Assembly (NCBI RefSeq): GCF_001540865.1
Contig: NC_033628.1
Location: 8,270,306-8,334,305 of the forward strand
Source of the DNA: Ananas comosus
Lineage: Eukaryota; Streptophyta; Magnoliopsida; Poales; Bromeliaceae
Direction of reading: 5' to 3'
DNA length: 64,000 nt
The notes beneath the pieces were generated by a model. That model ran no database searches. It had not been told where the DNA came from and saw only the letters and a list, made by a program, of their open reading frames with translations. The position numbers and the translations under genes were made by a program. How positions within the stretch are numbered: position 1 is the first letter of the stretch; each line of letters opens with the position of its first letter. This document shows, piece after piece, positions 12,742 to 22,190 of this stretch.

Positions 12742-12902
12742 GGTCTAAACAGGGGGACTTTGTAACGGATACCGATTCCGATCAGTTTATATGAGGCCTA
12801 CACGCTAGTAATAATAACTAGGCTTAAGTATTTTGGGCTGGTGGTTTGGGCCCAACGAGTTATTGTTGCTAGCGGGTCGGGTCGTTGCAATTGGTATCAG
12901 AG
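12742..12902 (+). mobile_element. TRIM-type LTR flanked by PPT on the left and PBS on the right
   Basis: A purine tract AAACAGGGGGACT (12749-12761) precedes an LTR-like block that matches, on the opposite strand, the TRIM LTRs at 53454-53605 and 53823-53975: GTAATAATAACTAGGCTTAAG, TTTTGGGCTGGT and GCTAGCGGGTCGGGTCGTT. Directly after it comes ATTGGTATCAGAGAC, a tRNA-Met type PBS. A normal element has LTR-PBS...PPT-LTR, so this order is what the middle of two joined units, or a one-LTR circle, would show. Confidence 0.7.
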
Positions 12903-13040
12903 ACGAATACAAGTCGAAAATGTGAGAGCTAAGTGCTATACGGGACAAAGTGCTACACTAAAGGATTTGGTGGGAGCCACCTCTTGAACCCGTAGGAGCC
13001 ACCTCTAGAATCTCACATCGCCTGGTAATTCTGGTCCTGC

Positions 13041-13052
13041 TCTGATACCAAT
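13041..13052 (-). promoter_or_regulatory. Copia-A primer binding site
   Basis: Plus strand reads CTCTGATACCAATT directly before the LTR; on the minus strand this is a TGGTATCAGAG primer binding site for initiator tRNA-Met. Confidence 0.85.
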
Positions 13053-13654
13053 TGTTGGAAATAATAGGGCAGCGGAAACTTACAAACCGAATAGCCAACG
13101 TATCCGGGAACCCAAATCGGATCGGTTTGCCTGTTTTACAAGCCTTCTTGGATCGTCCTTGTCTCGATGCTTTTGGATCTCCCACGTTTCTCGCCTTTTC
13201 CCACGCGTACGCCTTACGCCACGGATCGGATGCGGATCTGATGTGACGGATGCCAATCGAAGAGGGCTACCAGAGTCCTCTTCTATGTCCACACTTCAAA
13301 ACCCTCGGGAACGTAGGTGGAAATCCCAGAGAGGAAGAAGAGAGAGAATAAGAAAGATATTTCGTAGGTTCTTACGAATTTGATCGTATTCAATTGTCTC
13401 TCATGGGAGAAAACAAGGGGACATATTTATAGAATAACAGAACCCGTAAATATCATGAATCTCATATAGATTAGGATAAGGATTAGGAAATCTATTAACA
13501 TATAATAGATATCCACTAATAGATACGTTTCTTAACTGATAAGAAACATATAATTTATTCTTATCCTAAACTCATTAGGATAAATCACAATCCACATCTT
13601 AAGTAGATCGGGTTAAATCAAGACCCGCCAATGTGGACACACCACATGGCTACA
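13053..13654 (-). repeat. Copia-A 5' LTR
   Basis: 602 bp; matches 7802-8392 closely, ends GGCTACA and is followed by the exact target duplication GTGGT. Confidence 0.93.
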
Positions 13655-13904
13655 GTGGTAGTCTTGGGCTCCACATTGAATAGCACCGCATCATCTAGTG
13701 TCAAATATAGGTTTGGCATAGCCATCTTGTCTCTCTCTTCAAATTGCTTATCTGTCATCCCTTCCGGTTTTTTCTCCTTTCCTTGCAAGGTGATCTCACA
13801 AGCATCTTTAATCAAACTACTTTCATCTTTAATTTTCACAACGCAAAATTCGTTCCAACAAATCGAGGAACCTCATACTTCATCACTGTAACTTTTCCCG
13901 CCAT
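13655..13904 (-). pseudogene. Copia-B gag N-terminus
   Basis: Minus-strand reading from an ATG at about 13904 gives a Copia gag start (MAGKVTVMKYEVPRFVGTNF) that soon meets TGA at a position where a Trp is expected (the LW-x-LKM motif). The frame from 13839 continues with KEKKPEGMTDKQFEERD and DDAVLFNVE to the Copia-A insertion point at 13655. Its continuation lies at 7801. Confidence 0.85.
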
Positions 13905-13938
13905 TGTTTCACCGTTAACGAACTACAAAGAACCACAC

Positions 13939-13950
13939 GCTCTGATACCA
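13939..13950 (-). promoter_or_regulatory. Copia-B primer binding site
   Basis: GCTCTGATACCA on the plus strand, 2 bp from the 5' LTR, is the complement of the initiator tRNA-Met type PBS. Confidence 0.85.
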
Positions 13951-13952
13951 GT

Positions 13953-14778
13953 TGAAAGCGAAGGGATTGGACGTGGGGTTACCGAGCACACCTCAAACCC
14001 ATACAGCACACGAGCGCAATGGAACAAGATCTTTCATAGATGTAAAAGACGAGAACGATCGTAAAGAAACAAACATGAGTATAACAAAGCAATAGAAGGA
14101 ACATTAGAAGACAAGAACACAAGATTTACGTAGTTCCACCAACGATGAGTCGACCTACGTCCACGGGCAAGACCACCTCAATGCGTTCTTCGATTAATCC
14201 ACGGCACAAAAGTATAAGGAGTAGATTGGATTACAAGAAACTCTGTCATTTTTCTCTTGATTAGGGTATCTACAATGAAGCACTCACAAGAAACCTCCAA
14301 CAACGAGGCTCTAACTCAAAAGAACAATTACAAGGGTTAATATAATCCTAAACCCTAATTCAAGTAGTAAATAATCTCTGCCGTCCATCCGAGCCTTCGA
14401 TTCACACGTAGCCATCGATTTCCTCTTAAAAATTCTCTTTGTAGCGATCTTGGACCATCCCTAATCTTTTGGAATAAGATTAGATCCAACTGAAGTCAAA
14501 TTCTGCATATTCAACCAGTCGCGGAACTGTGTACCAATACTCGAAGTCGCGTATCGGTACTCAATACAAAAATAGATACTGCGTACCGGTATTCAGAATC
14601 GCGTACGTACTTAATACAAAAACAGTTTTTCTAGCTCTCAGGTTTTGAGGAACTGTTGAGGTACTCAATAGTACCAGTATTGAAACTTCAAGTTCCGGTA
14701 CCCAACATCCAGAAACCTCCAAACTTTTACGTTTGCACCGTGAAATCGACTCGAAACATGGCTTGACAAAATCCAACA
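13953..14778 (-). repeat. Copia-B 5' LTR
   Basis: 826 bp, starts TGAAAGCG and ends ATCCAACA. It carries the same palindrome array as the other LTR (about 14529-14705). Followed by TCATG, the near-match of TTATG at 3170-3174. Confidence 0.92.
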
Positions 14779-14783
14779 TCATG

Positions 14784-15373
14784 TACCTTTCATGCACATT
14801 CTATCTGCTTCTACTTTTCTTAACCAACTTTATTTAAATTATTTTAATTATAGTTTGTTTTTTATTTTCTATATATATGGTCTTATAAAATTATGTAATT
14901 ACTAATAAGTTTCTATAATTTTTTTTCCATCACATATATTTTGATAAAATTAATTTAATAACTTAATAACTATGTATTATAGTTAGTTAATTATAAATAT
15001 TATCATTAGTTAGTTAATTATTAAAAAGCTATTAGAAAATCTGAATCTCACGTCTACCTATATAATAACTTTTTGTCTTGTTGCATCATGCTGGCCCTTC
15101 ACTAGATTTTTATAAATACTAAGTTCATAATTCCTTTTTCTTGCCCTCTAAAAGCTCCTGCGAGAATCTTTTAAAAAATTTGTTAGTATTCTATCTGCAT
15201 TTTAACTTTAATTAACACTTCTTCTAATTTATCGACTTTATCCCTCTAATTCATCCAAACACTAGAGGGGGGAATGAGTTTATTTAATCCCCCTCTTAAC
15301 GGGTTATTCTAGAATAAACCATTAAGAGCGGGGAATTGTTGTTTCACCATTTTGGCGGAATAACAATTTTTAC
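14784..15373. other. AT-rich intergenic DNA
   Basis: No gene or complete element recognised. A run with TTATTCTAGAATAA and related TTATTCC motifs (15290-15360, and again near 16180-16240) hints at remains of a DNA element, but no TIR pair or target duplication could be matched. Confidence 0.4.
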
Positions 15374-15630
15374 TGACTATCCCTAGCGCAAGTGGCAAAA
15401 GGGCTTGGCGGTTGGTATCTGAGACCCAAGTTCGAATCCTAGTTGATTTACATTTTTACCGTCCGTCCCTAAAGCAAGTGGCAAAGGGCTTAGTGGTTGG
15501 TATTCAAAATCCAAGTTCGAATCCTAGTTGATTCACATTTCCTGCTAAGTTTATTTCTAAATGAAATAAACGAAACGGGTAGCGTGCTACCTATCTCTCT
15601 AAAGTGCTACCTATCTCTCTAAAAAAAAAA
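15374..15630 (+). mobile_element. tRNA-derived SINE with a duplicated head
   Basis: Two successive tRNA-like heads each hold an A-box-like AGTGGCAAA..GGGCTT..TGGTTGGTAT and a B box GTTCGAATCC (15430-15439 and 15515-15524). They are followed by a body (CCTGCTAAGTTTATTTCTAAATG), the motif GTGCTACCTATCTCTCT (partly repeated), and an A10 tail at 15621-15630. A single-headed copy of the same body lies inverted at 16571-16742. The heads do not fold as complete tRNAs, so this is a Pol III type SINE rather than tRNA genes. Confidence 0.82.
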
Positions 15631-16570
15631 TTTTTTTTTTTCTCTTTATACCTCTACTAATTTAATAATAAAATATTATTAATTAATATATTATATAATA
15701 TTTTATTAATTAATTAACTAAATTAATAATTAACTAACTTAGTAATAAAATATTGGCTAAATTAATAACTATTTAGTGTGCTTATGTAATAACTAATATC
15801 TATATTGATTAATCAATTAATATTTTGACCAACATAACTAATTAAATAATTAATTAATTAATTAATTTACTAATATATTAATTTATTAGCTTCATTTGTT
15901 AACTTTTCAAATTATTTATAGTTAGTTAATTTATTAATTAGAAGTACTCATGGTTAATTTATTAATGATTAATTAATCTCCTAATTAATTTATAATAATT
16001 TATTAATTAGCATTTATGATTATTTAATAATATTCATGATAAAGAAATAAATTAATTTATTAAATATCATTTACTTAATATTTTGATGTTAATTAATTAT
16101 ATACAATATTATTATTTAACTACTATAATTACTTTTATTCCTATTATTCCTATCTAACTAACCAAACGCGTAAAATTGGTCTTATTCCCGTTTATCCTGA
16201 AGTTGTACCTATCCTAGGAATAATCAAAAAAATTTATTCCCGAACCTAACGATACCCTAAGATTTAAATCGTTGTAACATTTTACACACATCCCTTTGCT
16301 TCCCCATTTCCACCTACGCAATTTATCCTTATAAACTTTATATACGAATGAAATTTATTGAATAAAGCCACATTTGAAGGATAATAAATTAGATTACTAC
16401 CAGAACAATTTTGAAATTTTTCGAAAGATGCATGCGCAATAAGAACTCCTTAAAATCAAAACTCTATATTCAAGGATTAACATACAACTATGAATATTTG
16501 GGAGTTCATTATCCACGCACCAGCAAACTCATTGTATTAGATTTTTTCTATATCTATTTCTGTATTTGTG
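15631..16570. other. Very AT-rich DNA between two SINE copies
   Basis: Dominated by TTAATTAA, TAATTAATTAAT and TTATTAATTAA runs (15650-16110). No coding or structural RNA signal was found. Confidence 0.5.
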
Positions 16571-16742
16571 TTTTTTTTTTTTTTTTTTTTTTTGAGAGAT
16601 AGATAGCACGTAGGCTATCCGCTTCGTTTACTTCATTCAGAAATAAACTTAGCTGGAAATGTGAATCAACTAGGATTTGAACTTGGGACCTCGGGTACCA
16701 ACCACATCAAACCCTTTGCCATTTACTCTAGGGACGGTCGGT
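16571..16742 (-). mobile_element. tRNA-derived SINE, inverted single-head copy
   Basis: A T23-T25 run (the poly(A) tail on the minus strand) is followed by the complement of the tail motif (GAGAGATAGATAGCACGTAGG), the body (AGAAATAAACTTAGCTGG) and the tRNA head with a B-box complement (GGATTTGAAC). The flanks share TATTTGT (16563-16569 and 16752-16758), a likely target duplication. It is the same family as 15374-15630 in opposite orientation. Confidence 0.8.
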
Positions 16743-17141
16743 CTATTTTTATATTTGTTGGTGTGTCGATGTACGAAATATCAGCAAATCAACAATGTTT
16801 TATAAATAAAAAATTATTGAAAGTGCATGCACATAGCAATACTCTATTATATTTATTACATCGAACACGTACTTACGACTACCTTTTGTCTTATCCTCAC
16901 CAGCTTCATCATTCATTATCATTTTTTCAAAACTTACAACTTATGATAAGTTAAAAGAAAAAGAAAAAGGAAAAGAAAAAAAACAATAACAACAAGAATA
17001 ACAAATAGTTCTAATTGTAAACAGAAATAAACCTTGCTTGGGCAGTGATGCGTGATGGTTTGGTGCAGTACTTCTTCATCATTCGTGATGGCGCGGTTGA
17101 TTGACGGCGAATTCCGGTCGTAGGTCGACCCTACATTCGCG

Positions 17142-17420
17142 TCAAGAAGCGGCTGCGTACCTGCAGCCGTAGAAGCAATCTTGAGGACAGTACGAAATCA
17201 CAAGAACTTGTTTGTGGCAGGCGACCAAGCATTGCCGAAAGCATTCATAGCTTATTTTGACGCCGCCCACAGTAGGAGCAGATGCGGTAGTTCTTGTGGC
17301 GGGCCAAACGGTGCGGCCCACTGCCGGTAGCAGCCGCCCGGATGCCGCCTCCAGCAGGAGGGACATGAAGACCAAGGCTAAGATCATGATCACTATCTTG
17401 GTAGGAGGGATCGTCGCCAT
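17142..17420 (-). CDS. Small secreted cysteine-rich peptide precursor
   Basis: 92 residues. Residues 5-28 form a hydrophobic signal segment ending around EAASG, so the product should enter the secretory pathway. The mature part is short and basic and has six cysteines at 60, 64, 68, 78, 82 and 86, i.e. CX3CX3C-X9-CX3CX3C, two symmetrical triplets. That resembles plant thionin-like or hairpin-type antimicrobial or signalling peptides, but I cannot place it in a named family. A TATA box lies ~90 bp upstream of the ATG, and the gene is free of repeats, so it looks genuine. A GCAG/GTACGC sequence near the end could be a splice donor, in which case the last five residues would be different. Function is inferred only. 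Confidence 0.7.
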   Translation of the reverse strand: MATIPPTKIVIMILALVFMSLLLEAASGRLLPAVGRTVWPATRTTASAPTVGGVKISYECFRQCLVACHKQVLVISYCPQDCFYGCRYAAAS

Positions 17421-17511
17421 TAATAATTAGTTGCTTGGTGTTTTCACTAAAATGAAAACCTCTCGGTGAACTTGTAATCTTCTCCCACGAGAGAATGCTG
17501 GAGCTTCATTT

Positions 17512-17521
17512 GATTTATAGA
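17512..17521 (-). promoter_or_regulatory. TATA box of the cysteine-rich peptide gene
   Basis: Minus strand TCTATAAATC, about 92-101 nt before the ATG at 17420, leaving a plausible 5' leader of about 60-70 nt. Confidence 0.6.
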
Positions 17522-18162
17522 CCCCCACTTAAGGAAAGAAAAAAAGATTAAAAAAATTGGACACTCGTAACATGAGGTAATTAATATAATCCGATTATTA
17601 AAATACTTAAAATAATGAGGTAAATGTGCAGTAATTGCTTGAACTTTTGTCCATTTGTAAATATATACATGGGCACATAAATCTTTAAAATTCTACATTT
17701 ACCGTTATAGTTTCATAATTTTGCAATTAACTACCTAGATTCATATTCAATGAATTTAAAACGAGAATTTAAAATGATTAACATTAGTCAATTAGTCGAG
17801 AAATAATAAAGAACTCATACTGGTGATATTGATGTGCGTTAGAATTTCGTTACTTTACACACAGGTACCAGGAAAAAAACAGAAAAAGATTTACTTCATC
17901 AGATGCAGAAACACCAAAAGAGAATTGAGAAAGAGAGAAAAAATAAAGCACAGATAGATTTACGTGGTTTGGCTACTGGCTTACAACGTCCACAGACAAG
18001 GCCACAGTGAAGAATTTTATTATAATGAAAATTTAATATAAAATATGCCTTACTTAGAAACCCTAGTCCCAAAAATACATTCGTACTCTTTCTTATCTGT
18101 TGCACCAAATTAATAAAATAAAAGATAATATTTATAATAGTGGTTGAATTTTAATACAACAA
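17522..18162. other. Intergenic DNA, nothing recognised
   Basis: AT-rich, no domain, no repeat ends found. It is the upstream region of the cysteine-rich peptide gene up to the first Gypsy LTR fragment. Confidence 0.5.
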
Positions 18163-18990
18163 TGTCACGCCCCGGATTATACGTTCCCCGGGCACGCCAA
18201 CAAATCCGCCGTATACAAAAAATTTTTTCCTGTATACAAAGCGATAGCTGTACCTGTAAATCATACAATACTACAAAAAGTAGTATAGAGCTGCTAGAAG
18301 AACCAGAAATAAAACAAACCGAGTTCCATATACATACGCCAAATCCAAGATACAAAACTACTCGCACTGGTGAGTTAAGTAAAAGTATGTACATGAACTC
18401 CAACAAAAACAACTACCTGCTGTAGGGGTACCTCTAGCTCGGCTCGTCGGGTCGGGCTCTAACTCGCGACGCCCTTGCCTCGATCCTGATCAGCAACAGC
18501 AGCAGCCGAAGACGAAGGCTCTGCAAAAACGGGGTAACAATAGGGCGTGAGAACTACTGTAAAACAAGTAGTCCTCAGTGGGTGCCGCTCTCAACAACAT
18601 CGGTCCACCCACTGAGTCTACAGAAGGGAGCAAAGGTAATAATAAATGCTGGAATAAAATCTACAGTTACCATTTATTACTCTATCATGCTCTAAGCTAA
18701 CCTACTGTAGAAATGTCAATTCTGACCCAATCTCTTTAGGGACTGTAAACATACCCATCCCAGAGACTGTGAATACACCCGTCCCGCCCAGTAGAGACTA
18801 TCCAGCTACCTCCACACTAACCAGTCCATGGAGAGCAAGTCTAATTGGCATGCACGACATCAACGCAAAAGCATAGCGCCCGCCTCCGTAGTGGCACTCG
18901 TGGGAGCTACCCAACCGAGTATGCAACTGTAATACACTGAACTTTTGCAATTTGCGGAGTTCGAGTATGTGGAATGGTGTGTGGATCACT
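18163..18990 (-). repeat. Partial Gypsy LTR (3' part), minus orientation
   Basis: Starts TGTCACGCCCCGG on the plus strand, the same end as LTRs at 27403, 31537, 36949 and 43604. It contains the shared hairpin block GTGAGAACTAC...GTAGTCCTCAGTGGG (18549-18584). It is truncated where a plus-oriented LTR begins near 18990, so only the 3' ~830 bp remain. Confidence 0.7.
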
Positions 18991-21576
18991 CCTACATGTT
19001 TTAAAAGGTTAGAACAAGTTTTTGGATAAGTTAGAGGATGGTTGGAATGCTAAAAATAAGAAAGTGCATTGAACTGGCGAAAATCAGCCTTTTCTGCTTG
19101 CTGTACCGGTACAGCCGCAATGGTGTACCGGTACACAGTGGCATTTCGTGGCAGCTTGGGTATTTTGGTAATTTCACATGCTTATCCCTATCTTATGGAC
19201 CCAGCTCGACCCCAGGAGCTTTGTGGATGTTGCTGGAGTGCAAAGGAGTGTTCTACCATCTCTCTCTCTCTCTCTCTCTAGGGTTTTTCTCTCTCTACAT
19301 CGAATTCGCCGATTTCGATCGTTTTCGTCGCCGCGTGCGTTCTTCGCTGGTTGCGAGCGTCGCAGCACCTTTGTGCACGTGCAAGAGAGTGTTTTGGAGG
19401 GATTTTTGCAGCCCTGGACCAGTAAGGAGCTGGTTGCAAGCTTGAGAAGGTATATAACTTGATTTTTCCGTTATCGACGCGTTATTAGTCGAGTTGAGTA
19501 TTGATTTCATGTTTTTGCTTCCAACTGTTTTAACCTGAGATTTCAGCATGTATATATGAGATATTTAGCTGAGAATTAACCCTCTTAGATCTGGAATAGG
19601 CTACTTGGAAGCTTAATTGGAATAATTAGCCATTTATGAAGCTATTTCGGACTATATACGGGTTACGCGACCGAATTGATACAATTTGGGAATTGTTCTC
19701 TTCGCAGCAGGTTTTTGAACCTTATTAAACGAAATTAGTGACCTTGGGACCGAGTTTAGAAGGTGTTCTAACTTCGGGTAAGCAGGAATTTCAGCTAGGA
19801 ATTCAATCTTGCGAGAATTCGACTATTATAGTTTATAATCGACTATATTGATGCCGTTTCGGTATTGTTCGCAGCGAGAGGGTGTTTGACCCTTGGACCG
19901 TCTTCGACTGGCCTTGGAGGACCTTTTGGAAGCTTAACTTGAGGTATTACTCTAGCCCAGAATAGGGATTCAAGGGGTTACCTTGCACTAAGTGTAAATT
20001 AGGCCGAAATCGGACATTTCGGTCGTGTTTTTGACACGGTTTTGATACCTTATTTTCAGCAGTAGTGGGACCTCGTGGGGCTGATTTTGGGACCCTTGCA
20101 CACTGTTTTGGAGCTTAGTACGAGGTGGGTTTGACCTAACCAGAGCAAGTGAAGCTCCCCTATGTTCTATATGTATCGAATTGACATAGTTGTGCGATAT
20201 TGTCACTATATGGTTCTTTGGAACTTCTTTGCCATAACATTGACTAGAATCTCTATGAAGTAGAGAGAAATTATGCATAACAGTATTTATGCTTATGTTT
20301 ATGTTTATCTTTAGTTCAGTTGAATAATCAATGGACATGATAATTATGTTTTTGTAAAGTAGAAAACAATGATATTGACTCTAAAGTAGAGAACCGTGAC
20401 ATGCTTTGGGACTATGTTGGTAGTGCCATGATAGTGAAAAGATTCTAATGCCTGTAAATTAGCATTACTCTTACATGCTTACTAAACTAGTGGATTCTAG
20501 TTATTGTTCATATTTGTTATATTGAAATTCCGATCGAGGATCGAGACCGAGAATATTGCAAATGAAATTGTAATAATTGAGATATGTTGGACTGTGGACC
20601 TTGCTTGCTTGCCATTGTGCTCATTCGCACACGCTTGTGAGGGTAGCTCCCTACAAGCCGGCACTCCGGAGTTGGCCTACGCGACAGTTGCTCGCCCGTG
20701 CGGGATTGGGTGCCGAAGTGGATCGCCGTGGGGAGTGTATACTACCACGGGGCCATTAGGCGCGGCGCAAGCTGGACTACCTTGAGTAGATCCCTGTGAA
20801 TGAAAGGAAAGTGCTAAAGGAAATTGGACAGTAATGAATGATTACCAGTTACAGTGTACAGTAGTTACTTACACATTTATGCTATGTTTATGCTTATAGT
20901 AGTAGCCATGCTTCTATTATTCAGTTGATTCATTACTGTTGATGCTATGATCACATGTTGTTTACATGTTCATTATTTGTTAACATTGGCTTATGAATTG
21001 TTAGCATTGAAAATATATCATGCAAATTACTGCTTTTATTTCCATTTAGTACATCTTGTACATCTTGAGCCTAGTGGTGTAATTCGCCGAGGCTGGCGGC
21101 TTACCCACTGGGAACTATTGTTAATAGTTCTCACGCCCTTTTGATGGTTGTTTTTACAGAGCCTGTTACAGGAGAGGCTAGGGATCGTGGCAAGGGAGTC
21201 GCGCCTAGCTAGGGACTTCTAGGAGCGTGCTAGTCGATCACCTTGCTACTCGGGCTACGGCCGAGGGTGATGTCCCTATGTATAGATAGACCACCGTTGT
21301 ACCTATTCTTTTTGTATACCCTGTATATGTATATGTGTTATTGGAATCAGACTTTATAGTTGTGATACTTTCATCTTTTGGTTGAATTGTGGGATTGTAC
21401 ACTCTTTGCCCTTTTGCTGATAGTATTTTGACTTGTACTTTGCTCTGATATCAGGATAGGACTTTCTTTGTTTTACTTCCTATCGATTTGCTTCTTGTAG
21501 ACGCCTTATATACTGCAGGTGTATGGCGGGTCTGTGCACGTGCCGGATATGCTTCCGCTGGTATCCGGGCGTGACA
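18991..21576 (+). repeat. Gypsy LTR 'E', plus orientation
   Basis: The 3' end is GGGCGTGACA at 21576; the 5' boundary near 18991 is approximate. Landmarks in order: GTACCGGTAC palindromes (19104-19140), a (CT)n run (19259-19282), the CATTGTGCTCATTCGCACACG block (20614-20634) also found inverted at about 34156, and the hairpin block CCCACTGGGAACTATT...AATAGTTCTCAC (21103-21133). It belongs to the same family as LTR 'G' (30717-36249), which lies in opposite orientation. Confidence 0.75.
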
Positions 21577-21937
21577 AGAGTAAAGTCAAGATCAGAACTT
21601 ATAATCCGTTGAGTCTAAGGATATGATCATACTAGCTATAACCTCAGTACTCGATGGACGATAAGCACACCCTCGTGAGAGACGATGTCTAGTCGAGGTT
21701 GTTGTTAGCGAAAGTACTTTGATTGGGTACTTATAAACTCCGAATAGTAGGAGTTTGATCGGGATGTGCAAGTACTAACTTTGCAGAGGGTCACGTTGGC
21801 GGCCGACAACGTGACATCGGAAGTTAGTAGGCGTTACATTTCCTTACTTTCGCTTGATTAGTTGGTTTATATCCTCAATGAGGGTTCAGTAGTATAGGGT
21901 TTATTGACCTATGTTTGTTTTTGTGTTGCAGTTCAAG
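21577..21937 (+). other. Gypsy 'E' leader: degenerate PBS and dimer-site-like stem-loop
   Basis: Just after the LTR a degenerate PBS (CAAGATCAGAAC) is seen in place of TGGTATCAGAGC. At 21773-21829 a two-tier stem-loop occurs: outer stem TACTAACTT/AAGTTAGTA (9 bp) and inner stem TCACGTTG/CAACGTGA (8 bp; 21791-21814), with an 8-nt loop G-CGGCCG-A. The hairpin ends ~110-125 nt before the gag ATG at 21938. Confidence 0.75.
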
Positions 21938-22190
21938 ATGCCTACGACTCGTTCTGGAACCGCCGGGGCGGCTGAGGCGGCCGCTGCGGAAGAGGTAGAG
22001 ACTTCCGTCACGTCGGGGTCCAGTGAGCTTCATGAGTTGCAGGATCAGCTTGCGACGTTGACAGAGTTGGTTACTCAGCAGGCCGCGGCAGCACGACAGT
22101 AGATGGATGCTGCGCGTCGGCAGGATGACAGGATGAAGAGGTTAGAGGATCTATTACTGCGGCAGACGACCGCGTCGGCAGGAGGACAGG
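21938..22190 (+). pseudogene. Gypsy gag N-terminal fragment 'E'
   Basis: Starts MPTTRSGTAGAAEAA and continues with ELQDQLATLTELVTQQ, the coiled N-terminus seen in the other gag copies at 30367 and 43235. An in-frame TAG follows after AAAARQ, and the similarity ends at about 22190 after RRLEDLLLRQT-like sequence, where unrelated GC-rich DNA begins. Broken and truncated. Confidence 0.8.

Larger units (their letters stand above)
7802..13654 (-). mobile_element. Copia-A LTR retrotransposon nested in Copia-B gag
   Basis: LTRs at 7802-8392 and 13053-13654 start TGTTGGAAATA and end GACTACA/GGCTACA. The flanking 5-mers at 7797-7801 and 13655-13659 are both GTGGT, an exact target-site duplication, and the Copia-B gag frame resumes on either side. 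A tRNA-Met type PBS lies next to the right LTR (minus-strand 5' LTR) and a purine tract next to the left LTR. Integrase precedes RT, so Copia type. The gag region (about 12278-13035) is replaced by foreign sequence on the opposite strand. Because it sits inside Copia-B it inserted later. Confidence 0.95.
3175..14778 (-). mobile_element. Copia-B LTR retrotransposon, interrupted by nested Copia-A
   Basis: LTRs at 3175-4026 and 13953-14778 begin TGAAAGCG and end ATCCAACA on the plus strand. Flanking 5-mers are TTATG (3170-3174) and TCATG (14779-14783), one transition apart, consistent with a target-site duplication. A PBS complementary to initiator tRNA-Met (plus-strand GCTCTGATACCA) lies at 13939-13950, 2 bp from the 5' LTR, and a purine-rich tract abuts the 3' LTR at 4027-4042, so the element runs on the minus strand. 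Coding order is gag, protease, integrase, RT, RNase H, i.e. Copia type. The gag is split by Copia-A at 7802-13654. Many stops and frameshifts make it non-autonomous. Confidence 0.92.

Noticed and set aside
15374..15545. Possible tRNA genes (A and B boxes)
   Set aside because: No complete cloverleaf or acceptor stem; the units share a body and poly(A) tail with an inverted copy, so they are SINE heads.
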